From contig CAZCTN010000003.1 in assembly GCA_964501655.1 (NCBI GenBank), positions 85,414-149,413 on the forward strand: 64,000 bases of DNA. Reading direction: 5' to 3'. Shown in pieces: positions 43,953-53,739 of the stretch. Made by a program: the position numbers and the translations under genes. How positions within the stretch are numbered: the stretch's first letter is position 1; every line of letters starts with the position of its first letter. A model generated the notes under the pieces. It did no database searches. It was not told where the DNA came from and saw nothing but the letters and a program-made list of their open reading frames with translations. The DNA is from JAAYJK01 sp964501655. Its GTDB lineage: Bacteria; Bacillota; Syntrophomonadia; Syntrophomonadales; Syntrophomonadaceae.

Positions 43953-44528
43953 CTAACCGCGGCTGCCGGGCTTGTAAGCTTCAGAAGCTCCATCCCGGCA
44001 GAGTGGACAATCGGCCTGTTCCCAGGACTGTATATCCATGGTCAGAACAGCTTCCTGTTTTACTCCAAAGTTCACCTGGCCATTGCTTCGATCCACCAGA
44101 ACCGCTACCCCAGCTACCTGGCCTCCGACTGCTTCCACCGCAGCTATTACATCTCTAACCGATCCCCCGGTAGTTACCACATCTTCCACTACCAGAACTT
44201 TCTGCCCCGCCTTTATGGTAAATCCGCGTCTGATCTCCATTTCACCATCTTTTCTTTCGGCGAATATGCCCGGAACTCCCAACTGTCGAGCTACCTCATA
44301 TGAAACAATGATGCCGCCCATGGCCGGACCCACTACCATTTCAATGCCATCCTGAGCAAATTTATCAGCGATATGGCGGGCCAGCTGTTCGGTATAGGCC
44401 GGATACTGAAGCACCTGGGCACACTGCATATACTGATTGCTGTGGCGCCCGGAAGTAAGCAGAAAATGCCCCTCCATTAAAGCTCCGGATTCACTGAATA
44501 TCTTTACTGCCTCATCTCTGCTCAACAT
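43953..44528 (-). CDS. pyrE: Orotate phosphoribosyltransferase
   Basis: Joins orotate to PRPP, giving OMP. The 191-aa protein has the PRPP loop VLVVEDVVTTGGSV near residue 115 and HFLLTSGRHSNQY. A short C-terminal extension carries CPLC, seen in many Gram-positive homologues. ATG 44528 follows GGGGGA and is three bases after the pyrF stop codon. Confidence 0.96.
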   Translation of the reverse strand: MLSRDEAVKIFSESGALMEGHFLLTSGRHSNQYMQCAQVLQYPAYTEQLARHIADKFAQDGIEMVVGPAMGGIIVSYEVARQLGVPGIFAERKDGEMEIRRGFTIKAGQKVLVVEDVVTTGGSVRDVIAAVEAVGGQVAGVAVLVDRSNGQVNFGVKQEAVLTMDIQSWEQADCPLCRDGASEAYKPGSRG

Positions 44529-44531
44529 CGC

Positions 44532-45251
44532 TTATTCCCCCAATTCATCAATAATTTTCAGCGCCGCTTCCACCGGGTTGCCGGCTTTAACGATGGGACG
44601 CCCGATTACCATATAATCAGCTCCCATATCCAGCGCCTGGCGAGGAGTGGTGATACGTTTCTGATCATTGGCCTCAGACCAAGCCGGCCTTATTCCCGGG
44701 GTAACTATCTTAAAATCCTTGCCGCAGGCCCGGCGGATAGCAGTTATCTCCCGAGGCGAACATACTACCCCTTTAATTCCGCATTCCTGAGCCATAACCG
44801 CCCATCTAACCACCAGATCCTGAATCTGCATATCTCTGACGAACATTTCCTTTTCCAGCCCTTCCTGGTTAATGCTAGTCAATACCGTAACGGCCAGAGT
44901 GATAGGTTCAGGCTGACCCAGCCTTTGAGCCTCTTCTTCCAGCTCCCGCACCATCTCCCGCATCATTTCCCGGCCTCCAGCCGCATGCACGTTGAACATA
45001 TGACAGCCCAGCCGGGCCATAACCCGACCGGCAGCCGCCACGGTGTTGGGAATATCGTGGAATTTAAGATCCACGAACACTTTCCCCCCCAGATCATTGA
45101 TCTCCTTTACTATATCGGGGCCAGTACTATTATACAGCTGCATGCCAACCTTAAATAATCCCACATAATCAGTCAGTTCCCTGACCAAGGAAACAGCCTT
45201 TTCTTGGGAATCCACATCCAGGGCTAATACTATTCTATCTCGAGCCTGCAT
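44532..45251 (-). CDS. pyrF: Orotidine 5'-phosphate decarboxylase
   Basis: Decarboxylates OMP to UMP, the last step of the de novo pathway. The 239-aa protein has LALDVDSQEKA, the catalytic Asp-Lys-Asp array in VDLKFHDIPNTV, and VTPGIRPAW for phosphate binding. GGGAGG is seven bases before ATG 45251. Between pyrD and pyrE in the operon. Confidence 0.97.
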   Translation of the reverse strand: MQARDRIVLALDVDSQEKAVSLVRELTDYVGLFKVGMQLYNSTGPDIVKEINDLGGKVFVDLKFHDIPNTVAAAGRVMARLGCHMFNVHAAGGREMMREMVRELEEEAQRLGQPEPITLAVTVLTSINQEGLEKEMFVRDMQIQDLVVRWAVMAQECGIKGVVCSPREITAIRRACGKDFKIVTPGIRPAWSEANDQKRITTPRQALDMGADYMVIGRPIVKAGNPVEAALKIIDELGE

Positions 45252-45305
45252 CCAATAACCTCCCTCATAGGTGTCTGCCCAAGCTTCAATTCGGTTGAGG
45301 CGGAT

Positions 45306-46223
45306 CTACAGCACTGCTGCCCCGACCAGTTCATCTATGTTGCTCAGGCCCTGTTCTCCTACATAATTCTCCAAACCCCGGGCAATATCCTCTGCCAGGC
45401 AGGGATGAACAAAATTGCCGGTGCCGACGGACACTGCGCTGGCTCCCGCCAGTATAAATTCAAGGGCATCCCTGGTACTGGTGATTCCTCCTCCGCCCAA
45501 TATGGGCAGATCAACCTCTTTGTACACCTGGTAAATCATGCGCAATGCTACCGGCTTGATAGCCGGGCCGGACAACCCGCCGAAAATATTACCCAGAACT
45601 GGTCTTCGGCGCTCAACATCAATTGCCATTCCCATCAAAGTATTAATCATGGACAGGGCATCTGCCCCCCCCTCCCTGGCCGCTTTAGCAATACTGACAA
45701 TATCCGTCACATTGGGTGACAACTTGGGTATTACCGGCAATACCGTTTCCGACTTTACAGCCTCCACTACCGTCCGGACCAACTCCGGATCAGTACCGAA
45801 CTGCATGCCTCCCTGCTTAACATTAGGACAGGATATATTCAGTTCAATGGCTGCAATTCCAGGGTTATTATCTATTCTGCGAGTAATCAGAGCATATTCA
45901 TCCACTGAATTACCAGCGATGTTGGCTACTACAGTCACCCCATCCTCCATCAAGGAGGGCAGATACTGGTTTAAAAACACCTCAATTCCGGGATTTTCAA
46001 GTCCAATGGCATTGAGCATCCCGGCCGGAGTTTCATATATCCTGGGAGGCTGATTCCCGTACCGTTCCTCCAGGGTAGTCCCTTTGACGATAACTGCCCC
46101 TATCTTGCTTATATCCAAATAATTCTGGTATTCGCGGCCATATCCAAAAGTACCTGAAGCTACGGCAACTGGGTTTCGCATCTCTAAACCACCCAGGTTC
46201 ACTGTCATATCAATAATACCCAA
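45306..46223 (-). CDS. pyrD: Dihydroorotate dehydrogenase B, catalytic subunit
   Basis: FMN enzyme oxidising dihydroorotate to orotate. Class 1B, because the catalytic base is Cys (LNISCPNVKQGG) and pyrK is adjacent; electrons go through PyrK to NAD+. GGGGITSTRDALEF binds the FMN phosphate. I choose TTG 46223 (MGIIDMTVNLGG, 305 aa) because AGGAGG is eight bases upstream; the frame extends 16 codons further. It begins 56 bases after pyrK. Confidence 0.95.
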   Translation of the reverse strand: MGIIDMTVNLGGLEMRNPVAVASGTFGYGREYQNYLDISKIGAVIVKGTTLEERYGNQPPRIYETPAGMLNAIGLENPGIEVFLNQYLPSLMEDGVTVVANIAGNSVDEYALITRRIDNNPGIAAIELNISCPNVKQGGMQFGTDPELVRTVVEAVKSETVLPVIPKLSPNVTDIVSIAKAAREGGADALSMINTLMGMAIDVERRRPVLGNIFGGLSGPAIKPVALRMIYQVYKEVDLPILGGGGITSTRDALEFILAGASAVSVGTGNFVHPCLAEDIARGLENYVGEQGLSNIDELVGAAVL

Positions 46224-46279
46224 GCCAACAACCTCCTGTATTTTAATAATATCCCCCCAGGGGGAAAACAAATCGGATT

Positions 46280-47083
46280 TTATGTGGCCGAGAAATCAGG
46301 TCCATTCCCGTTGCTAACAGGCAGGGGAAATACCGGACCATCCTGGCAGATTTTCACATAAGAGGGGTCGGATTCCTTAAGTTTTTGCGCACAGCCCAGA
46401 CAGGCGCCAACCCCGCAGGCCATGTATTCTTCCAGAGATAATTCCCCGGCCAACCCATGCCGGGCAGCAAATCCGGCTACTGCAGCCATCATAGGATTCG
46501 GGCCGCAGGTATAGACATAATCAATATCCGCCGGATCAATGGTCTTTTCCAGTAAATCGGTAACCAGACCTTTAAATCCCTGGCTTCCGTCCATAGTAGC
46601 AGCCAGACAGCTTATCCCCAGCCGGCTGAACCTGACCCGAGAACAAATCTCCTGACTATTTCCCGCCCCGTGCAGTACTGTGACCTGCCGGTTTAGAGGC
46701 TGCAATTCACGGGCCAGGAATAGCAGCGGGGCAATACCCACTCCTCCGCCTACCAGCAGAACCCTCTTGTCCTGGACCAGATTAAATCCCCTACCCAGAG
46801 GCCCCATCACATCCAGGGGCTGATCGACGGTATATCTGCTTAAAAGCTGGGTTCCCCGGCCAACTATTCTATATAAAAGGGTTATCAGCCCACTGTAAAC
46901 ATCTACATCATAAAGGCTGAGGGGGCGCCGCAGCAAGGGATCATGATCATCCCCCGCCCGGATATGCACAAACTGCCCGGGCCGGGCCGCTGATGCTATT
47001 TCCGGTGCCGCAAACTCCATTTCCCACAACTCCCGACCTACCTTCCGGTTACTTATCACGGTTCCTTTCATGCAAACCGGCAT
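46280..47083 (-). CDS. pyrK: Dihydroorotate dehydrogenase B, electron-transfer subunit
   Basis: FAD and 2Fe-2S protein passing electrons from PyrD to NAD+. The 267-aa protein has PLLRRPLSLYDVD for FAD, VLLVGGGVGIAPLLFLA for NAD, and the cluster motif CGVGACLGC followed by VKICQDGPVF. GGAGG is six bases before ATG 47083. Together with PyrD this makes the NAD-linked anaerobe type of enzyme. Confidence 0.96.
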   Translation of the reverse strand: MPVCMKGTVISNRKVGRELWEMEFAAPEIASAARPGQFVHIRAGDDHDPLLRRPLSLYDVDVYSGLITLLYRIVGRGTQLLSRYTVDQPLDVMGPLGRGFNLVQDKRVLLVGGGVGIAPLLFLARELQPLNRQVTVLHGAGNSQEICSRVRFSRLGISCLAATMDGSQGFKGLVTDLLEKTIDPADIDYVYTCGPNPMMAAVAGFAARHGLAGELSLEEYMACGVGACLGCAQKLKESDPSYVKICQDGPVFPLPVSNGNGPDFSAT

Positions 47084-47115
47084 CCTGCACCTCCATATCC
47101 TTAACTGTTGATTTT

Positions 47116-50100
47116 TTAACTATACTTCCCCATCCCGGCCAGGTATTCCTGCAGCGGCCTGATTGGACCGTTGGCACTGCCGCTTTTCCCTCCGGTCTTC
47201 AGAGCCTCCTTCACCACCTTGAGAGTGTCCAGCGAGGTCAGACAGGGCACATTCAGTTCAACTGCCGCCCGCCGTATTTGAAATCCGTCACTGTAGGGCT
47301 TCCTTCCATGAGTAAGAGTATTGACCACAAAATCCACCTCTCCCTGGCGGATAAGATCCACAATGTTGGGTGAACCTTCTTTGATCTTTTTGACCGTTTT
47401 AACCTCTACCCCCTGCTCAGCCAGAGACCTGGCTGTGCCTTCGGTAGCTACAATACTGAAACCCATTCCCGCGAATTCTGCCAGAAGGGGGATAGCTTCT
47501 GTTTTTTCCCGGTCGGCAATGGTTGCTACTATATTACCCTTTTCCGGTATTTCTACTCCGGCGGAAAGCAGACCTTTGTATATAGCATTCTGCAGCGAGT
47601 AGTCTATCCCCATCACTTCACCAGTGGATTTCATCTCCGGTCCCAGGTTGATATCTACCTGCTGCAATTTGCTGAAAGAAAACACCGGTACCTTCACCGC
47701 GTAGAATCCCATCTCCGGGTATAACCCGCCCTGGTATCCCATTTCGACCAGGGTTCGTCCGAACATTATCTCGGTGGCCAGTTTAACCAGGGGTATCCCA
47801 GTGACCTTGCTGATAAAGGGTATGGTCCGACTGGAGCGGGGATTCACTTCCAATACGTAGAGTTCATTCTCATGCTCAACGAACTGTATATTGATAAGAC
47901 CTCGCACATCCAGCTCCAAAGCCAGCCGGGTAGTGTAGTCCACTACTTTATCCCGGATATCGTCACATATATCGTGAGCCGGAAATACCGCCGTACTGTC
48001 TCCGGAATGAACCCCGGCCCGCTCTATATGCTGCATTATGCCGGGTATCAATACCGTCTTTCCATCACATACTGCATCTACTTCGATCTCTTTACCCAGT
48101 AAATACTTGTCCACCAGAACCGGGTGTTCCCGGTTAACCCGGGCTGCTGTTTCCATATACTGTTTCATCTCATCAACACTGTCAATTATTTCCATGGCCC
48201 GGCCGCCCAGTACATAGGAAGGACGCACCAATACCGGATAGCCTATGGCATCAGCTGCTTTTACCGCTTCTTCCAGGGAGTATACACTCTTTCCCGGAGG
48301 GCGGGGTATTCCCAGTTCAGCCACCATAGAGTCAAATCGCTCCCGGTCCTCTGCCCGATCAATGCTATCATTGCTGGTGCCCAGAATCCTGATTCCGGCC
48401 CGGGCCAGGGGACCGGCCAGGTTGATGGCAGTCTGTCCTCCGAATTGAACTATGACCCCCTCCGGTTTTTCCTCATCCAGGATATTCATCACATCTTCGA
48501 ATACCAGCGGTTCGAAATACAGCCGGTCAGAGGTATCGAAATCGGTGCTGACCGTTTCTGGATTATTATTGACAATTACAGCTTTGACCCCAGCCTGCCG
48601 CAGCGCCCATACTGCATGGACCGAACAGTAATCGAACTCTACTCCCTGTCCGATTCGAATTGGACCGGACCCGATAACCAGTACCTTGCGAGCCAACGGA
48701 TCATGATCCGCTTCATTCTCTTGCTCATAGCAGGAATAAAAATAAGGGGTACGGGCATCAAATTCGGCGGCACAGGTATCTACCTGCTTATAAGTGGGCA
48801 CTATGCCTTTCTCCAGCCGCATTCTGCGCACATCTTCTTCCCGGATTCCTTTGAGCCCGGCTATCTCGCTGTCGGAAAACCCCATTTTCTTAGCCGCCGT
48901 AAGGGTTTCCCCATCCAGCGTCTTAGTTTTTAAGGCCAGGGCAAAATCGATAATATTCTTAAGCTTTTTCAAGAAGTATTTGTCGATCTGAGTTATATCC
49001 CATATTTCGTCTATAGTAAATCCCCGGGCGAAAGCCTCGGCGATAATAAAAATCCTCTCATCGTCGGCATATACCAGACGCTTCCACAATTCCTCATCAC
49101 TCAGGTCCTGCAGTTCCGGCAGCATCAGGCCATACAGGCCAATCTCCAATGAACGTATGGACTTTAGGAAGGCCGCTTCGAAACTGCGATCGATAGCCAT
49201 TACTTCGCCGGTGGCTTTCATCTGGGTGCCCAGTTTACGATCGCCGAAAACAAATTTATCAAAAGGCCAGCGGGGCACTTTTAATACCACATAATCAATA
49301 GCCGGTTCAAAACAGGCGGTGGTAGTACCGGTAACCATGTTGGGTATCTCATCCAGGGTGTAGCCGATAGCTATTTTGGTAGTAACCCGAGCTATAGGAT
49401 AGCCGGTGGCTTTGGAAGCCAGGGCACTGGAACGGCTGACTCGGGGATTGACTTCTATAACATAATACTTCTTGCTGAAGGGGTCCAGGGCGAATTGAAT
49501 ATTGCATCCGCCTGCTATTTTCAATGCTCTGATAATCTTGATTGAGGCCGATCTCAGCATCTGATATTCTTCATCAGTAAGGGTCTGGGCCGGGGCGGTC
49601 ACTATACTGTCTCCGGTATGAATACCTACCGGGTCCAGGTTTTCCATGGAACAGATGGTGATACAGTTATCATTGGCATCCCGCATTACCTCGAACTCAA
49701 TTTCTTTGTAACCGGCCACACTTCTCTCGATCAGGGCCTGGTGGATAGGACTGCTCTTTAGGCCTCGGTTGACTACATTGACGAGTTCCTCTTCATTATT
49801 ACAGCTTCCGCCCCCGGTACCGCCCAGGGTATACGCCGGACGCACAATCAGCGGATAGCCGATTCGGGCCGCAAAATCAAGGGCTTCTGGTATAGAATGA
49901 ACTATGGCACTTTCCGGTATTGGTTCATCTATTTCCTGCATGGTATCCTTAAACAATTCCCGGTCTTCGGCCCGGTAGATGGCCTCCAGGGGCATGCCCA
50001 GAACCGGAACTCCCTTTTCCTTCAATATCCCGGCCTTATCCAGGGCCAGAGCCATATTGAGCCCTATTTGTCCACCCAGATTGGCTATTATCCCATCCGG

Positions 50101-50346
50101 TTTTTCCTTATCCAGGATCTTAATTACACTCTCGACGGTAATAGGTTCCATGTATACCGAATCGGCAATATCCACATCGGTCATAATGGTAGCCGGATTG
50201 CTATTGAGCAGGACTACCTCCAAACCCTCTTCTTTTATGGCCCGGCAGGCCTGAGTTCCAGCATAATCAAATTCTGCCGCCTGGCCGATGATTATTGGAC
50301 CTGAACCAATCACCAGCACCTTTTGCAACTTTTTATCCAGAGGCAT
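47116..50346 (-). CDS. carB: Carbamoyl-phosphate synthase, large subunit
   Basis: Makes carbamoyl phosphate from bicarbonate, two ATP and ammonia. The 1076-aa protein is full length: two ATP-grasp halves (each beginning with VLVIGSGPI), and a C-terminal MGS-type regulatory domain (from about 935). Motifs such as RPAYTLGGTGGG and RPSYVLGGRAME are intact in both halves. ATG 50346 follows GGAGG at eight bases. Because the partner CarA here lacks glutaminase residues, CarB probably uses free ammonia (inference). Confidence 0.97.
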   Translation of the reverse strand: MPLDKKLQKVLVIGSGPIIIGQAAEFDYAGTQACRAIKEEGLEVVLLNSNPATIMTDVDIADSVYMEPITVESVIKILDKEKPDGIIANLGGQIGLNMALALDKAGILKEKGVPVLGMPLEAIYRAEDRELFKDTMQEIDEPIPESAIVHSIPEALDFAARIGYPLIVRPAYTLGGTGGGSCNNEEELVNVVNRGLKSSPIHQALIERSVAGYKEIEFEVMRDANDNCITICSMENLDPVGIHTGDSIVTAPAQTLTDEEYQMLRSASIKIIRALKIAGGCNIQFALDPFSKKYYVIEVNPRVSRSSALASKATGYPIARVTTKIAIGYTLDEIPNMVTGTTTACFEPAIDYVVLKVPRWPFDKFVFGDRKLGTQMKATGEVMAIDRSFEAAFLKSIRSLEIGLYGLMLPELQDLSDEELWKRLVYADDERIFIIAEAFARGFTIDEIWDITQIDKYFLKKLKNIIDFALALKTKTLDGETLTAAKKMGFSDSEIAGLKGIREEDVRRMRLEKGIVPTYKQVDTCAAEFDARTPYFYSCYEQENEADHDPLARKVLVIGSGPIRIGQGVEFDYCSVHAVWALRQAGVKAVIVNNNPETVSTDFDTSDRLYFEPLVFEDVMNILDEEKPEGVIVQFGGQTAINLAGPLARAGIRILGTSNDSIDRAEDRERFDSMVAELGIPRPPGKSVYSLEEAVKAADAIGYPVLVRPSYVLGGRAMEIIDSVDEMKQYMETAARVNREHPVLVDKYLLGKEIEVDAVCDGKTVLIPGIMQHIERAGVHSGDSTAVFPAHDICDDIRDKVVDYTTRLALELDVRGLINIQFVEHENELYVLEVNPRSSRTIPFISKVTGIPLVKLATEIMFGRTLVEMGYQGGLYPEMGFYAVKVPVFSFSKLQQVDINLGPEMKSTGEVMGIDYSLQNAIYKGLLSAGVEIPEKGNIVATIADREKTEAIPLLAEFAGMGFSIVATEGTARSLAEQGVEVKTVKKIKEGSPNIVDLIRQGEVDFVVNTLTHGRKPYSDGFQIRRAAVELNVPCLTSLDTLKVVKEALKTGGKSGSANGPIRPLQEYLAGMGKYS

Positions 50347-50360
50347 TATGGTTCCCTCCA

Positions 50361-50392
50361 TTTATCAGTAGATTTATCAGTAGATTTATCAG
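50361..50392. repeat. 12-base tandem repeat between carA and carB
   Basis: The unit TTTATCAGTAGA occurs twice in full and once in part. On the minus strand each copy carries TGATAAA, and the first TGA is the carA stop codon, so the repeat gives stop codons in succession. It looks like slippage at the end of carA. Confidence 0.8.
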
Positions 50393-51453
50393 ATGGTTGT
50401 AACAAACTGGTCATAGAAGAATCCGGTTTCGCTGAATCCCTGGAAACCTTCCGGGTCGAACTGGACCGAAAAGGCTGGATACCGGCGGTGCCTTATCCCT
50501 TCTACACTGTTGTCATTTAAACTGCGCAGGGTTATCTCCAGATCCAGGTCAGCCAAGGAATCGCTGTCGATAGCAAAGCTGTGGTTCTGGGTGGTAATAT
50601 AGACCCGACCATTAGCCAGATCCTTCACCGGGTGATTGCTTCCCCGGTGTCCGTGACTGAGCCGGTTGATCTTTGCTCCCATAGACAGGGCCAGTATCTG
50701 ATGGCCCAGGCCAATCCCAAAAAGGGGCACCTTGCCCAGCAGTCCCCGGCAGGTGTCAACCGCATAGGGCAGGGCCTGGGGATCACCGGGACCATCGGAG
50801 AAGAATACTCCGTCCGGTTTCAACTCCCTTATTTCCACCGCGGTGGTATTAGCCGGCACGGCTATAACCTGGCAGCCTCGCTCATTCAGAGATTTAATTA
50901 CTCCTCTCTTGGTTCCCAGATCCACCAGAACGATTCTCTTGTCCCCCTGTCCAAAATTCATGATATTTTTGCGGCTCACAAACCTTACCATGTCACCGGT
51001 AAGATCCCGGGCCTCTTTCTTGGCTTTTTGTATCAGCCGTTCCATGCTGATCAGCCTATCGGTGATAATGCCGCCCATAGTCCCGCTTTTTCTCAGTTCG
51101 CGGGTTAAGGCCCGGGTATCAACTTCGGTTAAAACCGGTATCTCACTCTTATTTAGAAAGCTAATCAGGTCCGTTTCCATCTCGTAATGGCTGGGGAAAT
51201 CAGTGGCTTCCCGCAAAACCAGCCCTTTAACCATGGCCGAACGGGAGGCAAAACTCTTTTCATTCAAACCCACATTCCCTACCAGAGGGTAGGTCATTAC
51301 CACTATCTGCCCATAATAGGACGGATCAGTGATAATATCCTGGTAGCTTATCATGGCGGTACTAAAAACCACTTCCCCTCCCGCCATGCGACAATCATTC
51401 AGAAGCCGGCCGGGAAAAACCCGTCCGTTTTCCAACACCAGGTAGCCTTTCAT
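50389..51453 (-). CDS. carA: Carbamoyl-phosphate synthase small subunit with inactivated glutaminase
   Basis: Normally hydrolyses glutamine and channels ammonia to CarB. The 354-aa protein has the complete CarA layout: N-terminal domain (1-170), then the class I amidotransferase domain with FFSDGPGDP and TTQNHSFAID. The catalytic residues are lost: the nucleophile motif GICLGHQ reads GIGLGHQ (Gly248, codon GGC), and the catalytic His of FxxHPE is Asp (VQFDPE, Asp333; Glu335 kept). The following SPGPHD loop has changed too. The frame is intact and the rest conserved, so I infer a structural subunit that makes the synthase ammonia-dependent. TAAGGAGGG precedes ATG 51453. Confidence 0.93.
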   Translation of the reverse strand: MKGYLVLENGRVFPGRLLNDCRMAGGEVVFSTAMISYQDIITDPSYYGQIVVMTYPLVGNVGLNEKSFASRSAMVKGLVLREATDFPSHYEMETDLISFLNKSEIPVLTEVDTRALTRELRKSGTMGGIITDRLISMERLIQKAKKEARDLTGDMVRFVSRKNIMNFGQGDKRIVLVDLGTKRGVIKSLNERGCQVIAVPANTTAVEIRELKPDGVFFSDGPGDPQALPYAVDTCRGLLGKVPLFGIGLGHQILALSMGAKINRLSHGHRGSNHPVKDLANGRVYITTQNHSFAIDSDSLADLDLEITLRSLNDNSVEGIRHRRYPAFSVQFDPEGFQGFSETGFFYDQFVTTI

Positions 51454-51467
51454 ACACCTTGCCCTCC

Positions 51468-52754
51468 TTATACTATGCTGCCCTCCCGGGCAACAATCTT
51501 TCCGTTTACTATGGTTGTATCAGGCCAGCCTTTTAAGACCTTGCCCTTAAAAGGTGTATTTTTCCCCTTGGAATAAAACTTGTCAGGATCTACGGAGCGT
51601 ACTGCCTCAGGATTGATAATAGTTATATCAGCAACTTTTCCTATTCCCAGGGTTCCCGCATCCAAACCCAATATCTCAGCCGGCCCGCAGGTAAACAAGC
51701 GTACCATATCGTAAGCATCCAGCAGTCCCCGATGCACCAGTCCATCCATGATCACTGCCACTGCCGTCTCCAGGCCCGAAATGCCCATGGCCGCCAGTTT
51801 GAATTCGCAGTCCTTGGCTTCCCGGTGATGAGGAGCATGATCGGTGGCTATGCAATCAATGGTCCCATCCTGCAAGGCTTCTATAAGGGCTTCTATATGT
51901 TCTAGGGAGCGCAGGGGAGGATTGACCTTGGCATCAGTATCATAATCAGCTAAAATTTCATCACTTAAGGTCAGGTGATGCGGAGTTGCTTCACAGGTAA
52001 CGCTGACTCCTTTACTCCGGGCCTGTCTGACCAATTCGATCGAACCCCGGGCAGATATATGGCAAATATGGATATGGCCTCCGGTAAGTTCCGCCAGCCG
52101 GATATCCCGCGCCACCATCAACTCCTCGGCCGCCGCCGGTATCCCCTTTAATCCAAAGATAGTGGAATGATAACCCTCGTGCATTTCACCGTCCCGGGCA
52201 AGATCCAGCTCTTCACAATGGGACAGCACAGGAATACCGAACATTTTTGTGTACTCCAGGGCATTGCGCATTACACTGGCCCCTGACACCGGCTTGCCGT
52301 CATCGGATATAGCTACACATCCGGCAGCCAGCAGGTCAGCTACTTCGCTCAATTCCTTGCCAGCCTGTTGTTTGGTTATGGTTCCGATGGGATAGACCTT
52401 TACTACTCCGGCTTTTTCCGCTTTTTCCCGTATGAATCGGATTACCGATGTATTGTCGGCTGCCGGCTGGGTGTTGGGCATACAGCAGACAGCGGTAAAT
52501 CCCCCCACGGCAGCAGCCTGGGTGCCGGTGACTATATCTTCCTTATATTCAAATCCCGGTTCCCTTAAATGGACATGCATGTCTATGAATCCGGGACAGA
52601 CTATCTTGGCGGAGGCATCGATGACTTCTGCCCCCACAGCATCGATATTAACACCAATATCGCTTATGAAGCCATCCTCAATCAAGACATCCATGACCTG
52701 ATCCAAATCATTGAACGGGTCTATCACTCTTCCGCCCTTAACCAGCAATCTCAT
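51468..52754 (-). CDS. pyrC: Dihydroorotase
   Basis: Zinc amidohydrolase cyclising carbamoyl aspartate to dihydroorotate. The 428-aa protein is type I: GFIDMHVHLREPG near residue 57, MPNTQPAADN for substrate, CHISARGS, and ATDHAPHH near residue 300. It is preceded by pyrB, with which it overlaps by 17 bases, indicating coupled translation; carA follows 14 bases after. Confidence 0.96.
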   Translation of the reverse strand: MRLLVKGGRVIDPFNDLDQVMDVLIEDGFISDIGVNIDAVGAEVIDASAKIVCPGFIDMHVHLREPGFEYKEDIVTGTQAAAVGGFTAVCCMPNTQPAADNTSVIRFIREKAEKAGVVKVYPIGTITKQQAGKELSEVADLLAAGCVAISDDGKPVSGASVMRNALEYTKMFGIPVLSHCEELDLARDGEMHEGYHSTIFGLKGIPAAAEELMVARDIRLAELTGGHIHICHISARGSIELVRQARSKGVSVTCEATPHHLTLSDEILADYDTDAKVNPPLRSLEHIEALIEALQDGTIDCIATDHAPHHREAKDCEFKLAAMGISGLETAVAVIMDGLVHRGLLDAYDMVRLFTCGPAEILGLDAGTLGIGKVADITIINPEAVRSVDPDKFYSKGKNTPFKGKVLKGWPDTTIVNGKIVAREGSIV

Positions 52755-53676
52755 CTTTTGAGCCCCCCATCATTAGGAACAGCAAGGCCATCCTCACTGC
52801 TACGCCATTGGCAACTTGTTCGTTGATCAACGAATGAGAGCCTTCCGCCACCTCGCTGGATATCTCAATCCCACGGTTCATTGGTCCCGGATGCAGTACC
52901 AGAACATCTTCTTTGGCATTTTCCAGGTGCCTCTGGGCCAGCATATACAGGTTGGAATATTCATCCAATGACGGGAACAAGCCCGCCTCCTGTCTCTCCC
53001 GCTGGATGCGCAGCACGTTAATAACATCCACATCTTTCAGGGCTTTATCAAGATTATAATAGGCTTTGACTCCCATCCTCTCAACTTCAGGGGGTATCAA
53101 AGTTGACGGGCCTACCACCCTTACCTCGCAGCCGAATTTTGTTAAACCATATATATTGGATCGAGCTACCCGGCTGTGAAGTATGTCTCCTACTATTGCC
53201 ACCTTCAACCCTTCCAGGGTTCCCTTGCTCTCCAAAATGCTGTACATATCCAACAGGGCCTGGGTTGGATGCTCATGCTGTCCGTCGCCGGCATTAATCA
53301 CCCTCATGCTGGTATTACGAGCTGCATAATGGGCGGTTCCGCTCATAGCATGTCTGATCACCATAAGATCAAACCCCATCACTTCTATGGTTTTGATGGT
53401 ATCACGCAAACTTTCCCCCTTTTGAACACTGCTGGTAGATACCGCCAAATTAACTGTGTCCGCACTCAAGTATTTTCCGGCAATCTCAAAAGAGGTACGA
53501 GTTCGGGTGCTGTTCTCATAAAAAACCGTAACCATAGCCTTTCCTCGTAAAGTTGGTACTTTTTTAATATCCCGCTTGATAACATCCTTCATGGGTACCG
53601 CCGTGTTCAGAATAAGTTGGATTTCCTCTCTGCTGAGATCTTTTATCCCCAGCAAATCTTTCCTTTCGAATTTCAC
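52738..53676 (-). CDS. pyrB: Aspartate carbamoyltransferase catalytic subunit
   Basis: Joins carbamoyl phosphate to aspartate. The 312-aa protein has the carbamoyl phosphate motif ENSTRTRTSFE near residue 55, GDGQHEHPTQALLD and LHPGPMNRG. No pyrI is present, as in Bacillus. GTG 53676 is seven bases after AGGAGG. A PyrR attenuator lies between pyrR and this gene. Confidence 0.97.
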   Translation of the reverse strand: MKFERKDLLGIKDLSREEIQLILNTAVPMKDVIKRDIKKVPTLRGKAMVTVFYENSTRTRTSFEIAGKYLSADTVNLAVSTSSVQKGESLRDTIKTIEVMGFDLMVIRHAMSGTAHYAARNTSMRVINAGDGQHEHPTQALLDMYSILESKGTLEGLKVAIVGDILHSRVARSNIYGLTKFGCEVRVVGPSTLIPPEVERMGVKAYYNLDKALKDVDVINVLRIQRERQEAGLFPSLDEYSNLYMLAQRHLENAKEDVLVLHPGPMNRGIEISSEVAEGSHSLINEQVANGVAVRMALLFLMMGGSKDEIAG

Positions 53677-53739
53677 CGCCCAACCTCCTTCATTTTATTT
53701 GGCCCATCCCGCAATCCTATTCAAGCAGCATCCAGGGGC

